From the NCBI GenBank assembly GCA_023251155.1, contig JAHEZH010000002.1, forward strand, positions 1 to 64,000: 64,000 bases of DNA, read 5' to 3'. Below the pieces are notes generated by a model. The model was given only the letters and a program-made list of their open reading frames with translations. It was not told the DNA's origin and searched no databases. The position numbers and the translations under genes are program-made. The DNA comes from Flammeovirgaceae bacterium (GTDB taxonomy: Bacteria; Bacteroidota; Bacteroidia; Cytophagales; Cyclobacteriaceae). This document shows, one piece after another, positions 44,005 to 52,705 of the stretch (within the stretch, counting starts at the first letter, position 1; every line of letters starts with the position of its first letter).

Positions 44005-44033
44005 TTTGTACTTCGTAATTTGTAAATTGTAAT
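44005..44033. repeat. Short intergenic repeat (AATTACGAAGTAC type, inverted)
   Basis: Between pyrH and frr. Its reverse complement contains AATTACGAAGTACAAA, sharing AATTACGAAGT with 21525-21550, plus a further TTACAAATT word. Confidence 0.5.
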
Positions 44034-44045
44034 CGACTCAGAGTT

Positions 44046-44600
44046 ATGGAAGAAATAGAGTTATACCTCGATGAGGCAAAAGAGCAAATGACTAAGACCC
44101 TAAACCATGTTGGTCATGAGCTTACTAAAATACGTGCAGGCAAAGCTAATCCTGCCATGCTTGATGGAATCAAGGTAGAATATTATGGAGCGATGAGTCC
44201 ATTGAGCCAGATATCGTCCATCACAACACAGGATGCACGCACTCTTTTTATCAAGCCATGGGAAAAAAGCCTGATCAGCGAAATTGAGCGTTCCATTATG
44301 GCGGCTAATCTTGGCCTTACCCCGCAAAACGATGGCCAGCAAATCATCATCAACATACCCATGCTTACCGAAGAAAGACGGAAGCAACTGGTGAAGCAGG
44401 CCAGCCAGGAGTGCGAGCAGGGCAAAGTAAGTGTTCGCAGCATACGCAAGGAAACCAACGAGCAGCTCAAGAAAATCAAAGGCGTATCGGAAGATGACGT
44501 GAAAAACGCAGAAGGAGAAGTACAAAAACTGACGGATGATACCATCGTGAAAATCGATGCATTGATGAAGAAGAAAGAAGTGGAAATCATGACTGTGTAG
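44046..44600 (+). CDS. frr: Ribosome recycling factor
   Basis: A 184-residue RRF that splits post-termination ribosomes with EF-G. LTKIRAGKANPAMLDGIKV, YYGAMSPLSQI and the C-terminal coiled helices with KVSVRSIRKETNEQLKK are characteristic. Standard length; 64 nt downstream of pyrH. Confidence 0.97.
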   Translation: MEEIELYLDEAKEQMTKTLNHVGHELTKIRAGKANPAMLDGIKVEYYGAMSPLSQISSITTQDARTLFIKPWEKSLISEIERSIMAANLGLTPQNDGQQIIINIPMLTEERRKQLVKQASQECEQGKVSVRSIRKETNEQLKKIKGVSEDDVKNAEGEVQKLTDDTIVKIDALMKKKEVEIMTV

Positions 44601-44701
44601 TTCTTGATAACTCGTTGTTTGGATTTCTCTTACCAGGTACGAACAGTGGGGTGGGTATAGCAGATCAATACTCTTCATCTGATTGGATAATAGATAACCT
44701 C

Positions 44702-45124
44702 ATGGAAAACGAAAGCTTCGCACAAAAATCAAAACGTATGTTCAGGAAGATTTTGAAATGGGTGGTCGGCATGGCATTGCTCGTCTTCCTTGCCGTGAAT
44801 AGCTTCTACTACTTTGCTGTTTACGAAGAAGGTGTCATGGCCGGCAAGGTATTACGCATCACTGAAAAAGGCGTGATGTTTAAAACTTACGAAGGCAAAC
44901 TGAATCTGGATACGTTCGGAGCCTTGAAAGGAGCAAGCCCTATTGCAGAGTCATTCGACTTCTCCGTAGAATCAAAAGAGAAAGAAGTAATTAAAGAACT
45001 GGAACAAGTAGCGCTTAGTGGCGAACGCGTCAATCTTCACTTCATTAAGCGATACAAGGCATTCTTCTGGCGCGGTGACACCAATTACTTTGTAACTAAG
45101 GTAGAGCGGCTGCCCAATCCCTGA
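44702..45124 (+). CDS. Single-pass membrane protein of unknown function (140 aa)
   Basis: One N-terminal transmembrane helix (about residues 20-38, VVGMALLVFLAVNSFYYF) and an extracytoplasmic beta-rich domain with GVMAGKVLRITEKGVMFKTY. Proteins of this size and motif (EGxRAGxLxKxSxKGxxFKTYEG) are widespread in Bacteroidota and, to my memory, frequently mislabelled as 6-phosphogluconate dehydrogenase; nothing here supports that activity. ATG 44702 is used because upstream in-frame starts do not add a conserved N-terminus. Confidence 0.72.
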   Translation: MENESFAQKSKRMFRKILKWVVGMALLVFLAVNSFYYFAVYEEGVMAGKVLRITEKGVMFKTYEGKLNLDTFGALKGASPIAESFDFSVESKEKEVIKELEQVALSGERVNLHFIKRYKAFFWRGDTNYFVTKVERLPNP

Positions 45125-45141
45125 TTTTTAGTGTCCGTTTT

Positions 45142-45453
45142 TTAAACGTGAAAAACCCAATCCTTGTAAATAGGGTTTTCCGGATCGAAGTTGCTCTGCA
45201 CCAGGAAGCGCATATCCAACGGCTCTACAAACTCGCAATCCTGTAATGAAAGGTTTTTGTACCCCGGTATTTTTGATTTGCCGCTAAAGCCATCTACCTG
45301 CACACACACAATCGTGATTTTATTCTTGCTGGTCTGGCATACTCCATAAGGATGGATCGTACGATCGGAAGGTTCGTTTTTCAGCTTGAGCTTACACACC
45401 CTTCGTTGCTGAGAGGCCTCAAAAAGTTGCTGTGTTACCGTCTCAATACTCAT
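45142..45453 (-). CDS. Stand-alone WYL-domain-like protein (103 aa)
   Basis: The sequence from residue ~8 to ~90 follows the WYL pattern: a helix with ASQQRRVCKLKL, RTIHPYGVCQTSKNKITIVCVQ, and a final LDMRF. WYL domains bind ligands or nucleic acids and usually sit behind a helix-turn-helix; here there is no DNA-binding domain. It lies 5 nt downstream of aroC on the same strand. Function unknown. Confidence 0.6.
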   Translation of the reverse strand: MSIETVTQQLFEASQQRRVCKLKLKNEPSDRTIHPYGVCQTSKNKITIVCVQVDGFSGKSKIPGYKNLSLQDCEFVEPLDMRFLVQSNFDPENPIYKDWVFHV

Positions 45454-45458
45454 ACGTA

Positions 45459-46532
45459 CTAAATTTTAGTAGCCCTTCCTCTCAAAACAAAATCGGCCAG
45501 CACCAGCGCGGCCATGGCCTCAACAATGGGCACGGCTCGCGGTACCACACAAGGATCATGACGCCCCTTGCCGGAAACAATAGCCTCTTTACCCTCTTTA
45601 TCAACACTTTGCTGATCCTGCATAATCGTAGCAACCGGCTTGAAAGCGACATTAAAATAAATGTCCTCGCCATTGGAAATTCCTCCCTGTATGCCACCGG
45701 AATGATTTGATTTCGTACGAATCTTTCCTTCTTCACTATAAAACTCATCATTGTGCTGAGAACCACGCAGGGTAATGCCTTCAAAGCCGCTGCCATATTC
45801 AAAACCTTTCACGGCATTGATACTCAACATTGCTTTGCCTAACTCCGCATGAAGTTTATCAAACACCGGTTCACCCAAACCCACCGGAGTATTTTTAATC
45901 ACACAGGTAACTACACCACCAATGGTATCACGATCCAGTCGTACCTGATCGATCAATGCAATCATCTGACCTGCAATAACGGCATCCGGACAACGCACGA
46001 TGTTGTCTTCGGTTTTACTCAAATCCAGTTGGGTGTAGTGAGGGGCTTTGATATCGCCTACCTGCGAAACAAAAGCACTGATCTGAATACCATATTTATT
46101 CAGCATCAGCTTCGCTACAGCTCCGGCCGCTACACGCGCGGCTGTTTCTCTTGCCGAGCTACGGCCACCACCGCGATGATCACGGATACCATACTTGGTT
46201 TCATACGTATAGTCGGCATGCGATGGGCGAAAGGTATTTTCAATATGACTGTAGTCCTTGCTGCGCTGATCCTGGTTCTCAATCACCAGGGCAATGGGGG
46301 TACCGGTTGATTTGCCCTCGAATACACCACTGAGTATCCTAAATGTATCGTCTTCTTTACGCTGTGTGGTGATTTTTGATTGGCCCGGTTTTCTGCGCTC
46401 CAGTTCCGATTGAATAAACAACTCGTCAATAGGCAATCCTGCCGGACATCCGTCAATAACTACTCCTATAGCCGGGCCATGTGACTCACCAAATGTGCTG
46501 ATCTTGAATAGGGTGCCGTATGAATTGTTCAT
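45459..46532 (-). CDS. aroC: Chorismate synthase
   Basis: A 357-residue FMN-dependent enzyme making chorismate from EPSP. The signatures [45 protein letters not shown] and [12 protein letters not shown] in full are present. ATG 46532 (MNNSYGTLF) is preferred over a TTG three codons upstream. A near-consensus -7 box lies at 46551-46558. Confidence 0.97.
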   Translation of the reverse strand: MNNSYGTLFKISTFGESHGPAIGVVIDGCPAGLPIDELFIQSELERRKPGQSKITTQRKEDDTFRILSGVFEGKSTGTPIALVIENQDQRSKDYSHIENTFRPSHADYTYETKYGIRDHRGGGRSSARETAARVAAGAVAKLMLNKYGIQISAFVSQVGDIKAPHYTQLDLSKTEDNIVRCPDAVIAGQMIALIDQVRLDRDTIGGVVTCVIKNTPVGLGEPVFDKLHAELGKAMLSINAVKGFEYGSGFEGITLRGSQHNDEFYSEEGKIRTKSNHSGGIQGGISNGEDIYFNVAFKPVATIMQDQQSVDKEGKEAIVSGKGRHDPCVVPRAVPIVEAMAALVLADFVLRGRATKI

Positions 46533-46550
46533 CTGCTGCAATCAAAACGC

Positions 46551-46558
46551 TAAAGTTA
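46551..46558 (-). promoter_or_regulatory. Promoter -7 box (TAACTTTA) for aroC
   Basis: One mismatch to TAnnTTTG on the minus strand; predicted start near 46547, leader ~15 nt before ATG 46532. Confidence 0.4.
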
Positions 46559-46598
46559 TTCTTTATTCGTGGTATTCCGATCTGTTTTACCTCGTATC

Positions 46599-48029
46599 TT
46601 ATTTCTTAAATACCAGATAAGCAGCACCACCTAACGCCAGCAGTATAAAAATATTCAAACCGATTTTCATCCAATCTCCTTTGGTCGAAGATAGCAGTGT
46701 GTTATCGGCCGATTCGATCCGGCTATAGAACGAACCCGTATCATTACTCTCTATCGCAGAGTTGGTCTGACTTTCACCGGTAACGGTCAGTAGTTGTTTC
46801 GACTTCAGTGTATCGTATTTTTTTGTGCCCGGGTTAAAAAATACCCATTGAAAATAATCTCCCAGGTTATATTTTCCTGGCTCTTTCGGAATCATAAAGT
46901 AAGTAAACGACTTAGACCCCGTCACACGATTATTCTCACGGCTCACATTTTGTTTTATATTCGGTTCATAAAAATCAAAACTGTTGTCCTTCTTCACATT
47001 GGGTTTTTCAATTCCCGAAATGTTTCCTTCTCCATACACATTAAACTCATAGCTTACACTTTGACCTGTACCTAAATTAGTAGAAGCAAGACGCTCGTCC
47101 AGTTTATAATTACCCACAGCTACCGCATCGCGCATCGGGTGGGGTGGCAGTTCTTTTACTCTCACCGTTTTGGGCTTGGACTGAAATGTTTTGTAATCTT
47201 CTTTTCTGTTCTGCCCGAAAAAGGACGGATTCTTAGCTACTTTAAACTTGATCATTTCCAACCCTACACTGGGGAAGGTAATGGATTGGGCATTGAGTGG
47301 GTAGAAGGTAGCCTGGTAGATTTTATACTGTGTATACCCTTTACCTCCAATCTCAATCGATTCACCTTCGATGTTTTCAATATTGAAATTTTCTTCCCAG
47401 CAGTTGGAAGGGCGAAGTTTCTTGAGAATATCGGTGAGTTGCTTTCCTAAGTCGTGAAACTGCATCGGCGCACGATTGTTATCTGCCACCAGAAAGGAAA
47501 GCGTAGTAGTAAACCCTTCACCTACATATACTTCGTCTTTATTGGTAGTGATCGCCAGCAACGCATCTTCCTTTACATCGACAAACTCAGTTTCCCCTCC
47601 AAAGAAATCCCTTGCCGGATCTCTGTCAAACAAGCTGCGAAACGGATCTACCGCTTTTACGGCTGCGCCTACTTTTACCTTTTTACCCGGCACGGAGATT
47701 ACCTGATCATTTACTTTCAACTTGAAAGAAGGAACATTAATCACACCCTGAGCCTGAGGTGCATACGTCATCACCGCGCTCTCGGAGAAACTAACTTGTC
47801 CGTTGATGTTACTACTCTGGCGTTGGCTACTGACACCTCGCTTTTGAAAGCCATTGATGTCGGGGAATTTGTCGTACGCCTTTAGCCGGTCATTGTTTAC
47901 CGTAATGGTAATCGTCCATGCCTGATTTTCTCCAATCTCATCGGGGCCAAGGCTCACTTGTATGTCCTGCCCGTGTGACCAGAAAGAGACACACGTAAAA
48001 AATAAAATAGAAGCGATCAGTTTCTGCAT
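46599..48029 (-). CDS. batD: BatD-family protein
   Basis: A 476-residue envelope protein: signal peptide (1-20, ...WSHGQ), tandem Ig-like beta-sandwich domains (EIGENQAWTITITVNND, YVGEGFTTTLSFLV, LGTGQSVSYEFNVYGEGN) and one C-terminal membrane helix (NIFILLALGGAAYLVF). BatD accompanies the BatA/B/C von Willebrand and TPR proteins in aerotolerance/envelope operons; here no other bat gene is adjacent. It is preceded by its own promoter. Confidence 0.88.
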   Translation of the reverse strand: MQKLIASILFFTCVSFWSHGQDIQVSLGPDEIGENQAWTITITVNNDRLKAYDKFPDINGFQKRGVSSQRQSSNINGQVSFSESAVMTYAPQAQGVINVPSFKLKVNDQVISVPGKKVKVGAAVKAVDPFRSLFDRDPARDFFGGETEFVDVKEDALLAITTNKDEVYVGEGFTTTLSFLVADNNRAPMQFHDLGKQLTDILKKLRPSNCWEENFNIENIEGESIEIGGKGYTQYKIYQATFYPLNAQSITFPSVGLEMIKFKVAKNPSFFGQNRKEDYKTFQSKPKTVRVKELPPHPMRDAVAVGNYKLDERLASTNLGTGQSVSYEFNVYGEGNISGIEKPNVKKDNSFDFYEPNIKQNVSRENNRVTGSKSFTYFMIPKEPGKYNLGDYFQWVFFNPGTKKYDTLKSKQLLTVTGESQTNSAIESNDTGSFYSRIESADNTLLSSTKGDWMKIGLNIFILLALGGAAYLVFKK

Positions 48030-48061
48030 GTTACTACAACGTCAAATAAAGACATTTTGCA

Positions 48062-48069
48062 CAAAAGTA
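48062..48069 (-). promoter_or_regulatory. Promoter -7 box (TACTTTTG) for batD
   Basis: Exact TAnnTTTG on the minus strand, with a TTGA about 20 nt upstream. Leader ~28 nt before ATG 48029. Confidence 0.55.
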
Positions 48070-48226
48070 AGTATAAACTCCAAATTCAAGGGTTTTATAG
48101 GTGTTTAACCCGTATTCGTAGATTTTTTCATCAATCTTCTTCTCCATTCTATACCACTTTTGTATATTCATCGTTTCAAGGAGTAGAATTTCAAATAATT
48201 TTATTTGTCGTACTTAATTTTTTTCG

Positions 48227-48418
48227 ATGAAAATGCTGAACTACTTCAAAACTGTACTTTCAAGAGTGAGTTTTGATGCGCGAATTTTTGAAAAAGAATT
48301 GCGCAAAGCAATCAAGTCACTGATTGCCGAAGAGTTGACGGAGCTCAAAAACTGGTGCTACACCAATTTTGGGGGTGAACATGAAGCAATACTGAATCGT
48401 TGCTTCGTATTGAGTTAA
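48227..48418 (+). CDS. Small conserved-looking protein (63 aa)
   Basis: A short helical protein with SFDARIFEKELRKAIKSL and ELTELKNWCYTNFG. It has its own A+T-rich promoter region and a clean intrinsic terminator directly behind, so it is a monocistronic gene and not an ORF artefact. I recall similar 60-65-residue proteins in other Cytophagales; their function is unknown. Confidence 0.7.
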   Translation: MKMLNYFKTVLSRVSFDARIFEKELRKAIKSLIAEELTELKNWCYTNFGGEHEAILNRCFVLS

Positions 48419-48445
48419 GATTTAAAAACAACAACAACGTATGAG

Positions 48446-48474
48446 GCCACTCTGAAAAACAGGGTGGCTTTTTT
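48446..48474 (+). terminator. Intrinsic terminator behind the 63-aa gene
   Basis: GCCACTCTG / CAGGGTGGC stem (one T-G pair), AAAAA loop, followed by at least six T residues. Confidence 0.85.
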
Positions 48475-48513
48475 ATTTTTGAACCGCTTTCAAACAGCTT
48501 CTTTCCTCCACTA

Positions 48514-49875
48514 ATGAGTAATTCCAAAAAACACATTGCCATCATCGGCGCCGGACTGGTTGGCTCACTACTTTCCATTTACCTGATCAAGAGAGGCTAC
48601 AAGGTTTCGGTATACGAACGCAGAGCCGATATGCGCAAGCAAAACCTGGACGCAGGACGCTCCATCAATCTCGCCTTGAGCAACAGGGGGATTCGTGCAC
48701 TGGAATCCATCGGATTAGCCGAACAACTAAAAGAGACAGCAATACCCATGCATGGCCGCATGATGCACAGCCGTGAAGGCAAACTCAGTTTTCTTCCTTA
48801 CGGGAAAGAAGGACAGTTCATCAACTCCATTTCACGTGCCGGGTTGAATAAAGTGTTGATGAGCGCGGCCGAACAACAAGGAGTTGAATTTCATTTTGAG
48901 CAGCGCATTACTAAAGTCGATCTGGAGAATACTTCGATCGAAGTTCATCATTCACAGACTGCTGCTGACCATCGACTACCCGATGTGGACCGCCCAAAGT
49001 TCGATCTGGTGATTGGTGCCGATGGCGCATTCTCTGTAGTGCGGCAGGCGATGCAGTTTACGGATCGCTTTGATTTTTCACAGGACTTCATTGATCACGG
49101 TTATAAAGAACTGCATATTCCTCCCGGCAGCAACAGTACTTTTCAGCTGGAGAAAAATGCATTGCACATCTGGCCACGCGAAAGCTTCATGATGATTGCC
49201 TTGCCCAATCCGGATGGAAGCTTTACGTGTACATTATTCTTTCCCTTCGAAGGGAATCCTTCATTCAGCGCTTTAAAAACAAATGAAGAGATCAGCACCT
49301 TTTTGCAGGAAACCTTTACGGATGCAGTAGCCCTCATGCCTGATGCATCGAACGATTATAAAACCAATCCCACGTCATCGCTGGTAACGATGAAATGTTT
49401 TCCGTGGGTAAAAAACAAAACGCTCGTGATTGGCGATGCCGCCCATGCCGTTGTTCCATTTTACGGACAAGGGATGAATGCCGGTTTTGAAGATTGCTAT
49501 AAACTCAATCAGCTGCTCGATCAGTACAACGATGATTGGGATCACGTTTTACCTGAATTTCAAATGCTACGCAAGCCCGACACCGATGCCATTGCACAAC
49601 TGGCACTGGATAATTTTATCGAGATGCGCGACCTGGTAGCCGATCCGGAATTTTTACTACGCAAAAAGATCGAGGCAAAAATCAATGCACTGTATCCCGA
49701 CCAATGGATACCACTTTATTCAATGGTTACGTTCAATGAAAATATTCGCTATTCCACTGCTTATGCTACCGGCCAGAAGCAAAAACAAATTATGGATGAA
49801 GTGATGAAGACCCCCGACATCGAGAATAAGTGGGAGCACCTGGATTTCGCTGGTATTGTAGCGAAACTGGGATAA
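48514..49875 (+). CDS. kmo: Kynurenine 3-monooxygenase
   Basis: A 453-residue FAD-dependent hydroxylase converting kynurenine to 3-hydroxykynurenine. The FAD/NAD fold is in IIGAGLVGSLLSIYLIKRG, the family segments LDAGRSINLALSNRG and RMMHSREGKLSFLPYG are present, and the second FAD motif is GDAAHAVVPFYGQGMNAGF. Full length. Other tryptophan-catabolism genes are not adjacent. The R2K ATP-grasp gene starts 14 nt downstream. Confidence 0.93.
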   Translation: MSNSKKHIAIIGAGLVGSLLSIYLIKRGYKVSVYERRADMRKQNLDAGRSINLALSNRGIRALESIGLAEQLKETAIPMHGRMMHSREGKLSFLPYGKEGQFINSISRAGLNKVLMSAAEQQGVEFHFEQRITKVDLENTSIEVHHSQTAADHRLPDVDRPKFDLVIGADGAFSVVRQAMQFTDRFDFSQDFIDHGYKELHIPPGSNSTFQLEKNALHIWPRESFMMIALPNPDGSFTCTLFFPFEGNPSFSALKTNEEISTFLQETFTDAVALMPDASNDYKTNPTSSLVTMKCFPWVKNKTLVIGDAAHAVVPFYGQGMNAGFEDCYKLNQLLDQYNDDWDHVLPEFQMLRKPDTDAIAQLALDNFIEMRDLVADPEFLLRKKIEAKINALYPDQWIPLYSMVTFNENIRYSTAYATGQKQKQIMDEVMKTPDIENKWEHLDFAGIVAKLG

Positions 49876-49889
49876 GATTGTGTATCGCG

Positions 49890-50624
49890 ATGAAGTTATA
49901 CACTGAAAAGACACATCTTGGCCATCACGCTAATATTAGTTTCTATACAGCACTGGAGGCATATTACAACATGGGCTTTGAACTTAGTGAAGTGGAAGAT
50001 ATAAATGCATTGGATCAAATTGAAAAGGATAATATTTTTCTCGGAAGTATCCAATTTATCCATAGCGCATTAGCAAAACTTGGAAAGCAAATTCCTGAAC
50101 CGTTAGATTATCCAAATAGCTTGCATCGATTTCTCGGTCGACAAATTGGAATTTCAACGATGGATGAAATAGCGAACGATTCGACTAAATGGAATGTCTT
50201 CGTTAAACCTAAAGGAGTTTCCAAAAAATTCACTGGCCGATTAATCAAAGGAACAAAGGATCTCATCGGCTGTGGAGATATTAATTCAAATACTCCTGTA
50301 TGGATTTCTGAACCAGTTGATTTTGTAGCAGAATGGAGGGTTTTTATCAGATATAAAACAGTACTCGGAGTACGTTCCTATAAAGGTGATTGGAGAGCTC
50401 AATTTAACTATAAGATAATCGAGGAGGCAGTTGAGTCTTACGAAGATCAACCGGCAGGTTATGCTTTAGATTTTGGATTAACAAAAGACAACAGGCTTCT
50501 TCTCGTAGAGGCTAACGATGGTTACAGTTTAGGGAACTATGGATTGTTTTATGTGGACTATGCGAAATTGTTGGCTGCGCGATGGGCTGAATTAAGCGAT
50601 CAACATGATCTTTGTTATTTCTAG
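49890..50624 (+). CDS. ATP-grasp enzyme, R2K clade (DUF4343-like)
   Basis: A 244-residue protein whose C-terminal two-thirds carry ATP-grasp motifs of the R2K clade: NVFVKPKGVSKKFTGRLI (nucleotide-binding lysine), WISEPVDFVAEWRVFI, PAGYALDFGL and LLVEANDGYSLGNYGL (metal-binding acid/asparagine). R2K enzymes are predicted peptide or amino-acid ligases, studied chiefly by comparative genomics and often found in phage or accessory contexts. ATG 49890 is used; a longer start lies inside kmo. The gene is visibly A+T-richer than kmo, and its substrate is unknown. Confidence 0.82.
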   Translation: MKLYTEKTHLGHHANISFYTALEAYYNMGFELSEVEDINALDQIEKDNIFLGSIQFIHSALAKLGKQIPEPLDYPNSLHRFLGRQIGISTMDEIANDSTKWNVFVKPKGVSKKFTGRLIKGTKDLIGCGDINSNTPVWISEPVDFVAEWRVFIRYKTVLGVRSYKGDWRAQFNYKIIEEAVESYEDQPAGYALDFGLTKDNRLLLVEANDGYSLGNYGLFYVDYAKLLAARWAELSDQHDLCYF

Positions 50625-50651
50625 AGATCATCTCCATTACAGGTTATCGCT

Positions 50652-51380
50652 ATGAAGGCACACCTCTTGCTCATACTATTATTCATTACAAAAATCGCCA
50701 GTGCCCAGTATCCTTTCGAAAAATTTCCACCGGTTGAGTACAAAGAGTTTAAAGGATGGAAAGTATATAGAAAAGCGGATCGGGTTCATTACACTTTGGC
50801 TATTCCTGCATTCTTCAACAATAAAGATACACTCACTGTCCAGCTCACATCGCTTGGTGACAGTTCACTCATTAGGTTATTCAGAAACAAAGCTCAGATT
50901 CAAAAAATGGCAGAGCCAATGTTTTTTGTTGACCTGAATGTTCTCCATCAAGTGGTAAAGACGATGGATATGGATCATGACCAGCGTGCCGATCTTAAGC
51001 TGGTCATCCCTTATCTGGGCAATGGAATCGCTGCACTCAACGTGCGCGTCATCTACCTGTTTCAAAAACCGGATGGATCATTCACAAAAATCGCTTATCT
51101 CGACAAAGAAGGGGCACACCTGACCGAAAGGGATTTCGACAGTGATGGAGTATTTGAAATCATCACCATGACCTTAAAAGATTACGGCAGGCACAATTAC
51201 TGGACCTACAACATCTACCATTTCAAAGACGGTGAATTACAAAATCAAAATGAACGTTTCAGTTATCCGATTATGATTCAATACCTCTACAAAAACAATT
51301 ACAAGGTGACGGACAAGATCTCAAAAGAGAAGATGAAAACATTTGGTGATCTCAAGCCGCTGGATTACAGCAAGAAGTAA
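50652..51380 (+). CDS. Secreted protein with VCBS/FG-GAP-like repeat
   Basis: A 242-residue protein with a signal peptide (1-18, ...KIASAQ). Two Asp-rich segments (DMDHDQRADLKLVIP and DFDSDGVFEIITM) resemble the calcium-binding DxDxDGxxD loops of FG-GAP/VCBS repeats. No further family is recognised. 27 nt after the ATP-grasp gene, so it may be co-transcribed. Confidence 0.65.
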   Translation: MKAHLLLILLFITKIASAQYPFEKFPPVEYKEFKGWKVYRKADRVHYTLAIPAFFNNKDTLTVQLTSLGDSSLIRLFRNKAQIQKMAEPMFFVDLNVLHQVVKTMDMDHDQRADLKLVIPYLGNGIAALNVRVIYLFQKPDGSFTKIAYLDKEGAHLTERDFDSDGVFEIITMTLKDYGRHNYWTYNIYHFKDGELQNQNERFSYPIMIQYLYKNNYKVTDKISKEKMKTFGDLKPLDYSKK

Positions 51381-51455
51381 ATCAGCTCATTGACAAGATG
51401 ATGTGAACGGAAAAATCAAATTCGTACTCCCTACCAAAAACTAGCCGGCCTGCGC

Positions 51456-51492
51456 GGATCACACTCGGAAGTAAACAAATTAGTTGTGATCC
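51456..51492. other. Inverted repeat between convergent genes
   Basis: GGATCACA (51456-51463) and TGTGATCC (51485-51492) form an 8-bp stem with a 21-nt loop between the convergent secreted-protein genes. No T-run follows, so a terminator role is uncertain. Confidence 0.4.
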
Positions 51493-51519
51493 GTTAATGA
51501 AGGGTTGCTGAACCAGCAA

Positions 51520-52524
51520 TCATATCTTCACCGCCTCAAAACTCATCACCTTGCCCGATTTCACATTTTTAAAAGTGCCGTTGAGATTCTTTCCGTCCCA
51601 GATGCATTCTATATCAGAGACAGCAACATCTTTATTCATTTCGTGAAACACTACTTTGTTACCAGTAACTGTCCCTGTAAGTGTGATCGGTGTATTGAAT
51701 TTATCATATACAATAATCCCCTTTAGTTCACCCCGGTCAGAAGACGATGTGAACGTTAATGTAATGGGATACTTATTATCAATCTTTCCTTTGATGAGAC
51801 TTTGCTGCATAGCAACTGCGGATGGCGCAGCGCCTATAAACAAGGATAAGCCATCAGGAGTAAGATCAGCAAGTAATTGGTCATACGAAAGAGTGTATGG
51901 GCCAATCGTTGCATCGGCCGTCCATGATGCACCATCCAGGCAACCCCTTCCCCAGAAGTTGAAGCCACTATCAGTAATAGTCATTCTGTCAAAAGGAAGC
52001 TCCGTCATCGTCTCTGCCTCAGCAAGACATCTCTTATACTCTTCTCCAAAATTATCGTCCTTCAAATGAGCTTTGATGGACTCCTTCCAGAGTTTATAAA
52101 ACGCTTGTCGCACGTTCACCTGAGCAGCTGGGTAGAAAACGGTATTCTCATTAACAGGATTACCGGTGCGTGCATCAAACGAATAATTGCGAAACTGGAA
52201 ATGCGAACCCGCACCGTTATGCCCCGTCATTATCTCCAGGCTAAACACTCTGCCATTATTACTTGCCAGGTTATAAGTATATGTTGCCTCACTCCTCAGG
52301 TTACTTAGCGGATCTTTAGTAGTAGGTGTAATCTGAAGAGAGAGTTCCTTCATCTGTAATATCTTGTTAATCTTCCTGGCGATCTCGGGCTGGCTCGCTG
52401 ATTGTAACACGGGGAAAGTACAAGTAAACTCATCATCCGACTCGCGTATCTCTTTTATGGTAAACTGGGCCCATACAGGCACACAGCAGAGCAGCATCAG
52501 TATAGCAAACATTGATTTTATCAT
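51520..52524 (-). CDS. Secreted protein of unknown function (DUF3298-like C-terminal features)
   Basis: A 334-residue protein with a signal peptide (1-19, ...PVWAQ). The N-terminal half (IKEIRESDDEFTCTFPVL, IARKINKILQ; SHFQFRNYSFDARTG; LTPDGLSLFIG) resembles PdaC/RsiV-type DUF4163-DUF3298 proteins, which are periplasmic and beta-rich. The C-terminal ~90 residues form another beta-rich domain (YPITLTFTSSSDRGELKG). Assignment is tentative. Confidence 0.6.
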   Translation of the reverse strand: MIKSMFAILMLLCCVPVWAQFTIKEIRESDDEFTCTFPVLQSASQPEIARKINKILQMKELSLQITPTTKDPLSNLRSEATYTYNLASNNGRVFSLEIMTGHNGAGSHFQFRNYSFDARTGNPVNENTVFYPAAQVNVRQAFYKLWKESIKAHLKDDNFGEEYKRCLAEAETMTELPFDRMTITDSGFNFWGRGCLDGASWTADATIGPYTLSYDQLLADLTPDGLSLFIGAAPSAVAMQQSLIKGKIDNKYPITLTFTSSSDRGELKGIIVYDKFNTPITLTGTVTGNKVVFHEMNKDVAVSDIECIWDGKNLNGTFKNVKSGKVMSFEAVKI

Positions 52525-52705
52525 TGTGAAGTGCGAGTTGGTGCTGGCAATGTACGTTGTTTCCAGGGAACGGCATGTACGATACTGTTTTTAGATCCAC
52601 CGTGAATATCCAAGCCGCAGATAAACACGACGCGGAAAAAATTCCTTCCGATTGACAATTTGCTGATCGTGAGGGTTACTGTCAGCAGGAACCCGGCAAC
52701 CGCTC

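Noticed and set aside
22453-49875. A kynurenine-degradation system formed by the KAT-like aminotransferase, the cyclase-family enzyme and kmo
   Set aside because: The three genes are 5-26 kb apart, in different orientations and operons, and the cyclase lacks the usual metal histidines; no kynureninase or 3-HAO is present.
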